DNA of 16,883 bases from JBGSOV01 sp041738935 (GCA_041738935.1 JBGSOV010000017.1:1-16883); one strand, 5' to 3'. Numbered from the stretch's first letter, positions 1 through 7,409 are shown. The notes: a model not told the origin generated them from the sequence alone. Translations and numbers: made by a program.

Positions 1-2850
1 ATCGGCAATCTTTGCCGAAGTTACTGCATCATTCGCAATCACATTACTCGTAATATTCCCCGTAACATCTCCTGCCATCTGCGGAATACCAACCGAAGAA
101 CTCATCTGTACCCATGCTGTTCCATTACAGACATAGATGACATTGTCATTCTTGTTGTAGGTTGCCCAGCTTTGTTTGGTATTATCACAAACACCATATT
201 TGGTTGCGGGATTAGTGTCGGCGATTTCGACCGGATTTTTCCAGGTCAGTCCATTGATGAGATTATCTACATATTGCTTACTTGCTGCGCCCAGCGCAAC
301 GCTCGGATCGGCATTCAAAACCAAATTGCCTGTCATTGTGCCACCGGATTTATTGATAAAATTACTATCAAGATAATTTTTGGTCGCGGCATCTTGTGCA
401 AGTGTCGGATCAGCAAGATTGCTAATTTTGAGTCCGCCGGCATTGTTGCCTTCGGTCAAGACTTCGCCCAAATCTTGCAAGGCGCCCGAGCCAACAGATT
501 CGACAAAGCGTTTATTGACGGCATCTTGTGGATCCGTCGGATCGGCGATATTTTTGATTTGCAAATTGCCGCCGTCATTGCCCTTGGTCAAGACTTGCTC
601 CAGATTTTGGAGCGCTCCTGTGCCAGCTGCAGAGACTTCGCTATCGACATACGCTTTGACGCTTTGTTGTGTCGGTACTTTGGTATCGAGATCAGAGGCA
701 AAAGTATCCTCATCAATTACCCAACCATTCGCCGAGACATCTGTATCATTATTCATCGTTGCTCCTGCGGCTTTGACATTAGTTGCGTCTGTCACATCGG
801 CTCCAGTTTCTATCCCAATCAGTTTTGTCCGTTCGGTCAATGTAAACATTTTGTTGGTTGTTCCATCAGGAATATCATCCGCGCTGACTTGTCCTGCACC
901 TGTTCCCCACGCTACCATCGTATCTTTGATGCTTGTTGTGTTGATTGTCCACGTCGCTCCACTACCGCTCACCGTGATATCACCCTTGTTTCCGTCGGCG
1001 AGTGCGGCGCCGCTTGCTTTGGTATCGACATATTGCTTCGTCGCTGCGCCCAGTGCAACAGCCGGATCGGCGTTCAAAATCAAATTGCCAGTCAAGGTTC
1101 CTCCTACCAGATTCAATTTGGTATTGAAAGCATTTTGCAAATCAGTTTGATTGCTGAGAGTTCCTGTAATATTTCCCCAGGTACTGGCGGTGCCGGTTTT
1201 GGTATCAACATAGCCTTTGTTGGCTGCGTCACCGATGACAAGTGGTGTTCCGATGTTATTGATGACTTTGCCGCCGGCATTTTTACCTAGTGTCAAAACT
1301 TGATCCAAATTTTGCAACTCGTTGTTTGGATCGGCATCGGCATCGTTGACATTGATTCCTGCCAAATCGCTCAAAAAGGCGATCGTCTCGCGCGTGGTGC
1401 TCGGGCTAAAAAAGAGTTTGCTGCCATCGTATTCAAAGCTTCCGGCTTCGGGCGTGGTGAGATTGGTTCCAGCAGTTAGCTTGAGCGGGGGAGTGGTCGC
1501 CGTGCCTGCCGCGAGTTCCAAAAAGGCAGTTGGTGACGAAACTCCCACACCGACATTGCCATCAGGATAGTTGATTCCGCCAGCTACATTATCCCATTGT
1601 GTTGCTGCTGCCGCGAGTTGCTGCATCGAATAACAGTTGCCGCCATCGGCATCACAAAATTCCGTCGCACCAATTTGTCCATTTGCATCAATCCTGAGGC
1701 TACCGTCGATTCTCACAGAGCCGATTCCCAGTGAACCTCCTCCCAATGAGCCGCTGTCGTAGTAGAGCTGTGCGCCAGCAAGAACGGTGCTGTTATTGTA
1801 GAGCAACTGTTTGTCCGAGCCGGGTGCGGCGACACTTGCCGATGCGGCGCTGATCCAGCTGCTGCCGTCACAGACAAGGAGTTCGTCGTTATTGCTGTCG
1901 TAGTAGATCGTTCCCTTTGTCGGGGCTTCACAGGCATAAGGTGGCGACTCCAATGGCAAAACTTTGATTTCACCACCGATATCGAGTTTTGCGACAGGAT
2001 CGATAACATCGATACCAAAATAGCCGTCTTTGTTGACGACGCTGATTGCGGATCCATCCGAAGTCTGCCATTGCTGCAAATCTGCAGTTTGACCAACGGC
2101 ACCCTTGACTCCGAGCGCAGTGCTGCCAGCCACGGTGTTAATGATTTCTAAACCCACATCATCTGGCGAATCAAATGTTGGTGCTGTATCAATGGCTCCG
2201 CGTCCACCGATAAAACGCAAAGCGCTTTTAGAAAAAATATCGAGTGCGCCGCCGCTTTTGATTTGCAAACCTGTCCCGGCATCGCCCAATTGTAAACGAA
2301 ATGCTTCGTAGTCGGTGGCATCGTTCGATAAATCAGCCACGTTAAAAAGCCGTGGTTCAGCTTCGGTACTGCCATTGGTGTTGATTGTTATATCACCATT
2401 CAAAGTGGAGCTCCCATCGACATTAAGACCTGTGTCCACATCCAAATCTCCCGTTATTTTCGCATCGGTGCTGATAACGATATCGCCAGTGCTGCCATCT
2501 AAAATCGTGTCGCCATCAGGATTTTCAACCGTGCGCGAACTCAAGACCGTCCACTTGTTTCCCAAATTTAACACCTGTTCGTCTAACCATGAATTAAAGG
2601 TTTTGCCTACCGGCAAATCAATGGGGTCTGTGCTAAAATACCAAACATCATCCGGGAAGATTATGTCAAATACATCAAGCATCCGGTACAAATACGGTTT
2701 ATTAATATTAGCGGGACCCGAAGTTTGTGCTGCTTGCGCCGTAATCGGCACAACAATGTTCCCCGAGACAACGGCAAACATCGCGCAAAGAGCGATAAAT
2801 CTTTGTAGTCCACGCGCAAAAGTATGCGGAAGGTGACCGGATTTTTTCAT
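1..2850 (-). CDS. Secreted tail-fibre-like repeat surface protein, 3'-truncated by window edge
   Basis: The frame stays open for 950 codons from the ATG at 2850 to the window edge, so the C-terminus is missing. Residues 1-40 are a Sec signal peptide: KK at 2-3, hydrophobic stretch about 18-37, probable cleavage after AQA at 38-40. The rest is Asp/Asn/Gly/Thr-rich. Residues 511-550, 747-785 and 790-829 are diverged copies of a 40-residue unit (LQNLxQVLT-G-N-GG ... D-A-NK-YVD). A GGTxTGNLxLNADP unit occurs at 583-609 and 836-862. KVPTQQSVKAYVD (724-736) and the GNVGVGVSSP-type beta-turn motif (431-440) are typical of phage tail fibres. CEAPTKGTIYYD...CDGSSW (307-332) and YGVC...VCNGTAW (885-913) are repeated Cys/Trp motifs. 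Such proteins often end in an S74 intramolecular chaperone, which cannot be seen here. A fibrous trimeric adhesin on the cell surface is the likely role; the signal peptide argues against a phage structural gene. It has its own promoter. Confidence 0.85.
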   Translation of the reverse strand, partial: MKKSGHLPHTFARGLQRFIALCAMFAVVSGNIVVPITAQAAQTSGPANINKPYLYRMLDVFDIIFPDDVWYFSTDPIDLPVGKTFNSWLDEQVLNLGNKWTVLSSRTVENPDGDTILDGSTGDIVISTDAKITGDLDVDTGLNVDGSSTLNGDITINTNGSTEAEPRLFNVADLSNDATDYEAFRLQLGDAGTGLQIKSGGALDIFSKSALRFIGGRGAIDTAPTFDSPDDVGLEIINTVAGSTALGVKGAVGQTADLQQWQTSDGSAISVVNKDGYFGIDVIDPVAKLDIGGEIKVLPLESPPYACEAPTKGTIYYDSNNDELLVCDGSSWISAASASVAAPGSDKQLLYNNSTVLAGAQLYYDSGSLGGGSLGIGSVRIDGSLRIDANGQIGATEFCDADGGNCYSMQQLAAAATQWDNVAGGINYPDGNVGVGVSSPTAFLELAAGTATTPPLKLTAGTNLTTPEAGSFEYDGSKLFFSPSTTRETIAFLSDLAGINVNDADADPNNELQNLDQVLTLGKNAGGKVINNIGTPLVIGDAANKGYVDTKTGTASTWGNITGTLSNQTDLQNAFNTKLNLVGGTLTGNLILNADPAVALGAATKQYVDTKASGAALADGNKGDITVSGSGATWTINTTSIKDTMVAWGTGAGQVSADDIPDGTTNKMFTLTERTKLIGIETGADVTDATNVKAAGATMNNDTDVSANGWVIDEDTFASDLDTKVPTQQSVKAYVDSEVSAAGTGALQNLEQVLTKGNDGGNLQIKNIADPTDPQDAVNKRFVESVGSGALQDLGEVLTEGNNAGGLKISNLADPTLAQDAATKNYLDSNFINKSGGTMTGNLVLNADPSVALGAASKQYVDNLINGLTWKNPVEIADTNPATKYGVCDNTKQSWATYNKNDNVIYVCNGTAWVQMSSSVGIPQMAGDVTGNITSNVIANDAVTSAKIAD
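265..345 (-). repeat. Intragenic repeat, copy 2 (tail-fibre YVD unit)
   Basis: This encodes residues 836-862 of the surface protein and is the partner of 1024-1104. Most base differences fall at third codon positions, so the two units look like an old duplication kept under protein-level selection. Confidence 0.85.
1024..1104 (-). repeat. Intragenic repeat, copy 1 (tail-fibre YVD unit)
   Basis: This encodes residues 583-609 of the surface protein. By eye it matches the copy at 265-345 at about 66 of 81 bases and 23 of 27 residues. The unit starts at GGTLTG and ends at KQYVD. Confidence 0.85.
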
Positions 2851-2873
2851 TTTTGTTAAAATTTTATCTAAAA

Positions 2874-2903
2874 ATTATACCACAGCCCTGTACATAAAAG
2901 CAA
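2874..2903 (-). promoter_or_regulatory. Promoter of the surface-protein gene
   Basis: Read on the minus strand, there is a TTGCTT -35 box (2898-2903), an 18-base spacer and a perfect TATAAT -10 box (2874-2879) preceded by TGG, which makes an extended -10. The start site would lie near 2867, giving a leader of about 17 bases before the ATG at 2850. No clear Shine-Dalgarno sequence is present. Confidence 0.65.
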
Positions 2904-3021
2904 AATGATATGGTGGCCTTTTTTGTTGTTGCATTTTTAAAAAAAAGCGAGCGCCACAATGCAAATCGGCGGGAAAAAAGCGTGATTTTTTTTGTTATTT
3001 CTGAAGCGAGACAAAAACTCC

Positions 3022-3112
3022 GTCATTGCAACATGCTTCTGTCATTGCGATCCCGCCACGGCGGGATGCATTGCTCTTTCGTGCCACCCGATTCCGGACA
3101 AGCCGGAATGAC
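3022..3112. repeat. Dispersed hairpin repeats in the 2851-3186 gap
   Basis: This gene-free gap holds two GTCATTGC boxes (3022 and 3041) and a perfect TCCCGCC/GGCGGGA inverted repeat (3051-3066). A second hairpin has ATTCCGG arms around a 5-base loop (3091-3109). TCCCGCCACGGCGGG recurs at 8671-8685. The ATTCCGG hairpin recurs inverted at 8551-8572 with one mismatch in 22 bases. The elements resemble the short palindromic intergenic repeats common in bacterial genomes. A 73-codon plus-strand ORF across them is just translated repeat. Confidence 0.75.
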
Positions 3113-3124
3113 TTTATTTCTTGC

Positions 3125-3210
3125 AACCTGATTCCTATTATTTGCTTTCTGATATTTGGTTTCTGATGTTCGATACCTGCTTCCTGTTATTTGCTATCTG
3201 CTTGTATTTC
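3125..3210 (-). repeat. Purine-rich CAGATA/CAAATA low-complexity tract 1
   Basis: On the minus strand this reads as degenerate 7-9 base units such as CAGATAGCAAATAACAG, CAGGTATC and CCAAATATCAG. It begins inside the last codons of the 3187-4842 gene, supplies its TAA stop, and runs on into the hairpin repeats at 3112 and below. Tracts of the same style and strand sense are at 4916-4975 (plus), 8084-8160 (plus) and 8766-8830 (minus). Confidence 0.7.
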
Positions 3211-4842
3211 TTCCGCAGCCTCTTTCTCGCGAAAAGGAGCACTGATCACGAGGTTAAAAAAATCTATATCACTGTTTTGCGCCACGGTAATTTCTGCAAA
3301 ATTATTAAGCAAATTTGACCAGTTGGGAAAAAATGTTGCGATAATTTTTGGCTGGGCAACAACAAATTCGTCATATTGCTGCACAATTTCTGGAAGAATG
3401 TTTTCATCTTCTGTTGTCAAGTTGGTGAGCGTCGTACGCGCATCCGTCGCTTGTGTCGCTATTACAAAAATATCGCCCGATAGTCCCAGTGATAAAGTGC
3501 GGGTGGCACCGTCATTATTTTCGGTCACAAATGTAGTGAGCTCTGCACCACCAATGGTTTCGGTAGTACTTTGTACACAATCATCACACGCTGCGACTTC
3601 GCGGATTATCGAACCATCTTCGAGCACATGCTCGAGTATGCGTGGCACAAAATTGGCGGCGGCATTTTGTAAAGCACTGAGCAACTTTTCTTTTTTGGCG
3701 GCAGCAAAGCTTGCATCATTCGTATCGAGTGTTATTAAAAAATCTGCCTTCCTGCTATCGTTTTGATAAAGTGCAAAAGTGACCTGATTGTCAAAGAGGG
3801 GTAAAATATCATTTTCGAGGCTGATCTCATTGCCAAATAGTTCTTGTAAAAAACGGCGTGTTTGACCGCGCACAAAAAATGCAAATGCTGGGTCGGTTTT
3901 CTCGAGATAGTCGAGCGCCCAATCGATTTCTTTTTTTGGAGTAATCAAAGTAGCGACAAGGTCAGCAGATTTATCCGGAAAAGCCGCGAGTAATAATCCT
4001 TGATCTTCCGAAGGAATTTTTGGCTTTTGATCAAAAAATGTGTTCGGTGTATTGCTTACTATCTTGAGCAAAAATTTGTCTTTGTCATGATCAAGCGCGA
4101 GTCCAATTTCGGGGACAAAGTCAAGCAATGGTTGCAATCCAACGGCGACAAATGGCGTCAATAGTTGTGATTTAAAAATAACAGTTGGCGTGGTGTTGCC
4201 TAGTTTTTGATGGAGAGTATTCCAAAATACATCGTCACTTGCGGCAACAGCAAGCCCGGCATCGACATCAGCGACTTGGCGATAAAAGTCGCTTTCTGGT
4301 GAAATAATAAGCCAGCCTTTCCAAAAGAATACGACTCGGGATTGTGGCTCGCTAAAACGCAAAATGCGCATATCTTGCCCTGTTTCTTCGACAGCAGTTT
4401 CGCTGCCTGCCAGATTTTTGACAAAAGCTTCGGCGTTTTTGTCACTCGTCACGCGAAAAAGCAGGGTTGGCGCGAACTTTACTCCTGTATCGGTGAGATT
4501 ATTATATGACGCGATGATGATTTGATTGGCGAATACGCTGATACGCTGCGGATATTCTCCGATGAGTGATGTCAAGAGTTGGTCGCGTTGTTCGCAAAAA
4601 TCTGGCAATTTTTCATTGAGCTCGAGATTGCATTTTGCCTCGCCGACATCAGCGTACAAGGTGAGATTGCGCGCGGGGATGATTTGCGCTGCATCAGCGG
4701 TAAAAAGTGGCGAATCTGCCAGCAGGTATCCGACGCCCACAACAGCGATAATACCAATTGGCAAGAGCCAATATCCCGCTTTGGATGGTGCGGGCTTGTC
4801 TTTGTGAAGCAAATTCCGAACTTTGGTCAAATATTTCTGCAT
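3187..4842 (-). CDS. Membrane-anchored extracytoplasmic protein, DUF3352-like
   Basis: This 551-residue protein has a short basic cytoplasmic N-terminus, one membrane helix at about 24-42 (GYWLLPIGIIAVVGVGYLLA) and a large soluble region outside the membrane. Short hydrophobic strand-like stretches recur, for example LLFRVTS, VTFALYQ and FLITLDT, and a CDDC motif sits in the C-terminal third. The layout and the PARNLTLYADV start of the outer domain resemble DUF3352 proteins, which have no settled function. A profile search is needed to confirm this. I chose the ATG at 4842 over an in-frame TTG at 4917 because a good promoter lies inside the extra 25 codons and because the ATG places the helix at the N-terminus. 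No Shine-Dalgarno sequence is visible. The final residues (EIQADSK) are encoded by a low-complexity repeat tract. Confidence 0.8.
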   Translation of the reverse strand: MQKYLTKVRNLLHKDKPAPSKAGYWLLPIGIIAVVGVGYLLADSPLFTADAAQIIPARNLTLYADVGEAKCNLELNEKLPDFCEQRDQLLTSLIGEYPQRISVFANQIIIASYNNLTDTGVKFAPTLLFRVTSDKNAEAFVKNLAGSETAVEETGQDMRILRFSEPQSRVVFFWKGWLIISPESDFYRQVADVDAGLAVAASDDVFWNTLHQKLGNTTPTVIFKSQLLTPFVAVGLQPLLDFVPEIGLALDHDKDKFLLKIVSNTPNTFFDQKPKIPSEDQGLLLAAFPDKSADLVATLITPKKEIDWALDYLEKTDPAFAFFVRGQTRRFLQELFGNEISLENDILPLFDNQVTFALYQNDSRKADFLITLDTNDASFAAAKKEKLLSALQNAAANFVPRILEHVLEDGSIIREVAACDDCVQSTTETIGGAELTTFVTENNDGATRTLSLGLSGDIFVIATQATDARTTLTNLTTEDENILPEIVQQYDEFVVAQPKIIATFFPNWSNLLNNFAEITVAQNSDIDFFNLVISAPFREKEAAEEIQADSK

Positions 4843-4869
4843 ACAATGGGTGTTTTTAGTTGCCGAGGG

Positions 4870-4898
4870 ATTGTAGGATTTTTTTGCTGCAAGCGCAA
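4870..4898 (-). promoter_or_regulatory. Promoter of the DUF3352-like gene
   Basis: On the minus strand, TTGCGC (-35, 4893-4898) and TACAAT (-10, 4870-4875) are 17 bases apart, about 28 bases upstream of the ATG at 4842. Its position supports that start over the TTG at 4917. Confidence 0.5.
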
Positions 4899-4915
4899 AT
4901 CTCGTCAGAATCGGC

Positions 4916-4975
4916 AACAGCTAACAAATAGCAGGGAACAAGAATCAAGATAGAGGATTCAGGATTTAGGCTTCA
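4916..4975 (+). repeat. Purine-rich low-complexity tract 2
   Basis: Units such as AACAGCTAACAAATAGCAG run on the plus strand. The first 37 bases (4916-4952) match the minus-strand sequence of 8784-8820 at 33 of 37 positions, and all four differences are transitions. Nothing else is seen in the rest of the gap up to cysH (4976-5091), including no terminator. Confidence 0.7.
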
Positions 4976-5091
4976 AATCTTCAAAACACAGCAGATTCAA
5001 GGGAGTGTGATGTTGTGCTACGCGTACTATCTTGGGCATAGTGGATACCATCACGTCCCATCCGGCGCATGACGTTCCATTGCATTACAAA

Positions 5092-5961
5092 TCAAATTCC
5101 AGCGCCGGATTCATTTTCACCTATATGGAGACCACATTCTGCAAAGGAGCGTGTAGCTGCTTCATTTTCATCATCATCTCCAACGGGTCTACTATTAAAT
5201 CTGTCACCAACTCTCAAATAGCCCTGTTCCCACAAAGGATGATAAGGAAGGTCGTACTCTTTCATATATGCATGTACTTTTCTCTTGTCCATGTCGATGA
5301 TCGGCAAAAGCTTCCAACAACCACTTTGAATTGCCAAAATCGGTAGATTTGTACGCGAGTCTGACGAATCACCACGCAAACCTGCAAGCCACGTGCGTAT
5401 ACCAAGTTCTTCAATAGCGCGACCCATCGGTTCAACTTTTGTTCGTTGATGATAGTCGCGCAGTCCTGCTGCGTCTAGTGTGCTTGGATGACCGTAGCGA
5501 GCTTCTTGCCAAGCTGTCGTCATTTCTGCGGAGTAGACCTTGAGATTCAGCTGTAATCGTTTGACTAGCTCATCAATGAATCGATATGTTTCATCAAAAA
5601 GATAACCGGTATCGGTGAGTATTACTGGTATATCTGGACTTTCTTGCGTTACGAGATGGAGCATGATCGCGGCTCGAATGCCAAAGCTGGATGAAAGCAT
5701 AAATTCACTTTCTAGCTTATTGAGCGCCCAACGCACACGCTCTTGAGGGGGTATTTGAAAGAGCATTGCGTTCGCTGGAGCGAGCAGGCTTGTCTGTTCT
5801 GCCTGCGGCAGATTTACCAACTCTGCAAGTGGTGGTATCTGAATTGCAGCGAGCTCATGCGAGACATTATTAGCGATGGTTTTTATTACCGAAGAATCGC
5901 TCAGGATTTCTTGTCCTGAATCGTCACGATTCCCACTATATTCGCCATCTTCTGGAAGCAT
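5092..5961 (-). CDS. cysH: Phosphoadenylyl-sulfate (PAPS) reductase, E. coli type
   Basis: The protein reduces PAPS to sulfite with thioredoxin in assimilatory sulfate reduction, in the cytoplasm. Of its 289 residues, about 75-282 align closely from memory with E. coli CysH. Visible matches are LSSSFGIRAA (89-98, the PP-loop-like site), ILTDTGYLFDETYRFID (114-130), WQEARYG (151-157), KVEPM (175-179), GLR...SR (195-203), LPIID (219-223), YHPLWEQGYLRVGD (240-253) and ECGLH (275-279) with the catalytic Cys276. The paired cysteines that bind a 4Fe-4S cluster in APS reductases are absent, so PAPS is the expected substrate. The N-terminus is about 40 residues longer than in E. coli, is acidic and looks disordered, so a later start is possible. 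No cysD, cysN, cysC, cysJ or cysI is in the window. The gene has its own strong promoter and diverges from dnaJ. For a reduced-genome host an isolated cysH is odd and suggests transfer. Confidence 0.93.
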   Translation of the reverse strand: MLPEDGEYSGNRDDSGQEILSDSSVIKTIANNVSHELAAIQIPPLAELVNLPQAEQTSLLAPANAMLFQIPPQERVRWALNKLESEFMLSSSFGIRAAIMLHLVTQESPDIPVILTDTGYLFDETYRFIDELVKRLQLNLKVYSAEMTTAWQEARYGHPSTLDAAGLRDYHQRTKVEPMGRAIEELGIRTWLAGLRGDSSDSRTNLPILAIQSGCWKLLPIIDMDKRKVHAYMKEYDLPYHPLWEQGYLRVGDRFNSRPVGDDDENEAATRSFAECGLHIGENESGAGI

Positions 5962-5984
5962 TGTAAATATAATTTTTAGAGGTA

Positions 5985-6013
5985 AAAATACTAATGTATT
6001 GCTTTTTTGTCAA
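5985..6013 (-). promoter_or_regulatory. Promoter of cysH
   Basis: On the minus strand there is a consensus TTGACA (-35, 6008-6013), exactly 17 bases of spacer and TATTTT (-10, 5985-5990). Transcription would start near 5978, giving a leader of about 17 bases. An inverted repeat (6010-6025) overlaps the -35 box. Confidence 0.7.
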
Positions 6014-6094
6014 ATACTGTTTTGATACCATAGGCTTGTTCTATCATTCATAGACCATATGCAAATAGTATTTGTCTACCGAATAATCTTCGGT
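6010..6094. promoter_or_regulatory. Inverted repeats in the cysH-dnaJ divergent region
   Basis: Three symmetric elements are visible: TCAAA-6-TTTGA (6010-6025), which overlaps the cysH -35 box; CAAATA-G-TATTTG (6062-6074), a perfect palindrome; and ACCGAA-5-TTCGGT (6078-6094), a hairpin. The first two share the half-site CAAATA, so they could be two operators for one regulator. That is inference. Confidence 0.4.
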
Positions 6095-6138
6095 TGCGTA
6101 CTTCTATGAAATGCGAAATAATCGTCCCACAGACTTTT

Positions 6139-6168
6139 TTGACACTCTCAAAGCCTGAGTGCTAAAAT
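6139..6168 (+). promoter_or_regulatory. CIRCE operator overlapping the dnaJ promoter
   Basis: TTGACACTC (6139-6147), a 9-base spacer and GAGTGCTAA (6157-6165) match the CIRCE consensus TTAGCACTC-N9-GAGTGCTAA at 16 of 18 arm positions. The spacing is exact and the right arm perfect. The same bases form the promoter: TTGACA (-35, 6139-6144) and TAAAAT (-10, 6163-6168) with an 18-base spacer. CIRCE is the binding site of the HrcA heat-shock repressor, so HrcA bound here would block polymerase. The two mismatches in the left arm are the bases that make the -35 box perfect. Confidence 0.88.
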
Positions 6169-6204
6169 ATTTCGCGCTCATCCTTTTATTTTTAAAATCT
6201 TCTC

Positions 6205-7338
6205 GTGAACGATCCTTATGCAACACTTGGTGTCGGTAAAGAAGCGAGTGCAGACGAGGTTAAACGCGCCTATCGCAAACTTGCTGCCAAATATCATCCC
6301 GATGTCAACAAAGACAGCGAAGCCGCCGAAAAATTTAAAGAAATCCAGCTCGCCTGGGAAATTCTCTCTGACCCACAAAAAAAATCGCAATTTGACCGTT
6401 TTGGTGCAGCTGGTCCAGGCGGAGCAGGATTTGGAGGTTTTGGTGGAGCTGGTGGTGGAGGGTTTGAAGGATTCGGAGGTTTTGGCGGTGGAGGATTTGA
6501 AGGCGGACTGGGTGATATTTTTGAAAGTTTTTTTGGTGGCGGTGTGCGACAAAAACGCGGTCCCGAACGCGGTCAAGATATTCATGCCGATATACGCATC
6601 ACTTTTGCGGAAGCCGTCAGTGGCAAAAAATACTCCGTGACAGTTGATACGCTCGCCGAATGTGATGAGTGCGATGGGCAAGGACGCAAAAAAGGTACCG
6701 AGCTCAAGACCTGTGCAGACTGCGGTGGAACAGGACAAGTCACTCGTCAACAGCAAACGCCGCTGGGCTATATCCGCACAACACAAGTCTGCAACACCTG
6801 CAAAGGAGAAGGGAGAATTCCGCTCGAGCCATGTAACAAATGCGGCGGCAGCGGACGCATGCCGCAAAAGCGCGAAATCGAAGTCGATATTCCACCAGGA
6901 ATTTTTGACGGAGCAACGCTTCGTGTTATCGGCAAAGGACAAGCCGGCGAACGAAATCAACCGAGTGGAGATTTTTTACTCCGCGTACATGTGCAGTCTG
7001 ATCGCCGTTTTGAACGTGATGGTGACGATATTCATAGCGAAGAAACAATCACGCTGCTCGAAGCAGTTCTTGGTAACGAGAAAGATATTAAAACCGTTCA
7101 GGGCGACGTGACCATCAAAATCCAACCGGGAACTCAGCCTGACGCTGTTTTGCGTTTGCGCGGTAAAGGCATGCCGGTGCTCAATCGCAATACTTTTGGT
7201 GACCACTTTGTCCACCTAAAAATCGATATTCCCAAAAAACTAACGAAGCGCGAAAAAGAGCTCTACATCGAAATTGCCAAAGAAACCGGCGCTCATCACG
7301 AATCAGAGAAAGGATTTCTGAAAAATCTGTTTTCTTGA
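6205..7338 (+). CDS. dnaJ: Chaperone protein DnaJ (Hsp40)
   Basis: DnaJ is the co-chaperone that delivers unfolded clients to DnaK and stimulates its ATPase. All class A (type I) parts are present in 377 residues: J-domain at 3-65 with HPD at 31-33; Gly/Phe-rich linker at about 68-112; and a zinc-binding region of four CxxCxGxG repeats starting at Cys153, Cys170, Cys196 and Cys210. The C-terminal substrate-binding domains follow from about 225 to 355. The start is GTG at 6205; it puts the J-domain at the N-terminus as usual and lies about 30 bases after the expected transcription start. No Shine-Dalgarno sequence is visible. A CIRCE site overlaps the promoter, so heat-shock control by HrcA is expected. 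grpE, dnaK and hrcA are not in the window; the gene is followed after 81 bases by queC. Confidence 0.97.
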   Translation: MNDPYATLGVGKEASADEVKRAYRKLAAKYHPDVNKDSEAAEKFKEIQLAWEILSDPQKKSQFDRFGAAGPGGAGFGGFGGAGGGGFEGFGGFGGGGFEGGLGDIFESFFGGGVRQKRGPERGQDIHADIRITFAEAVSGKKYSVTVDTLAECDECDGQGRKKGTELKTCADCGGTGQVTRQQQTPLGYIRTTQVCNTCKGEGRIPLEPCNKCGGSGRMPQKREIEVDIPPGIFDGATLRVIGKGQAGERNQPSGDFLLRVHVQSDRRFERDGDDIHSEETITLLEAVLGNEKDIKTVQGDVTIKIQPGTQPDAVLRLRGKGMPVLNRNTFGDHFVHLKIDIPKKLTKREKELYIEIAKETGAHHESEKGFLKNLFS

Positions 7339-7382
7339 TGAGTAGCGGTAAATTATCCAAATTTCATTTCTCCTTCTCTATC

Positions 7383-7409
7383 TTTCTCCGACTTCTCGAT
7401 GTGGAGAGG
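7383..7409 (+). promoter_or_regulatory. queC ribosome binding site inside a possible hairpin
   Basis: GGAGAGG (7403-7409) ends 10 bases before the ATG at 7420 and is one of the clearest Shine-Dalgarno sequences in the window. It fixes the start at 7420 rather than the upstream in-frame ATG at 7399. TTTCTCC (7383-7389) can pair with it (five Watson-Crick and two G-U pairs, 13-base loop), which could mask the site. More CTTCTC-like stretches lie just upstream. Confidence 0.45.

Noticed and set aside
172..1290. Plus-strand frames of 372 and 256 codons over the surface-protein gene
   Set aside because: They are antisense to an uninterrupted 950-codon minus-strand frame that has clear domains. 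Their composition (Cys/Ile-rich or Ser/Val/Ala-rich) is the mirror of its Asp/Asn/Gly/Thr codons.
1..2850. Prophage tail-fibre gene
   Set aside because: The N-terminus is a Sec signal peptide, which phage tail fibres lack, and no other phage gene is in the window. The left side remains unseen.
2910..3131. Plus-strand 73-codon frame in the 2851-3186 gap
   Set aside because: Much of it is translated palindromic repeat (SLRSRHGGMH...PDSGQAGM). No ribosome binding site is seen.
4843..4917. N-terminal extension of the DUF3352-like protein from a TTG at 4917
   Set aside because: The stretch contains a TTGCGC/TACAAT promoter and would bury the membrane helix behind 25 unlikely residues; the ATG at 4842 is better.
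6178..6960. Minus-strand frame of 260 codons over dnaJ
   Set aside because: It is the antisense of a fully recognisable dnaJ. The repeated Ala/Phe/Ser-rich text comes from the Gly/Phe and zinc regions read backwards.
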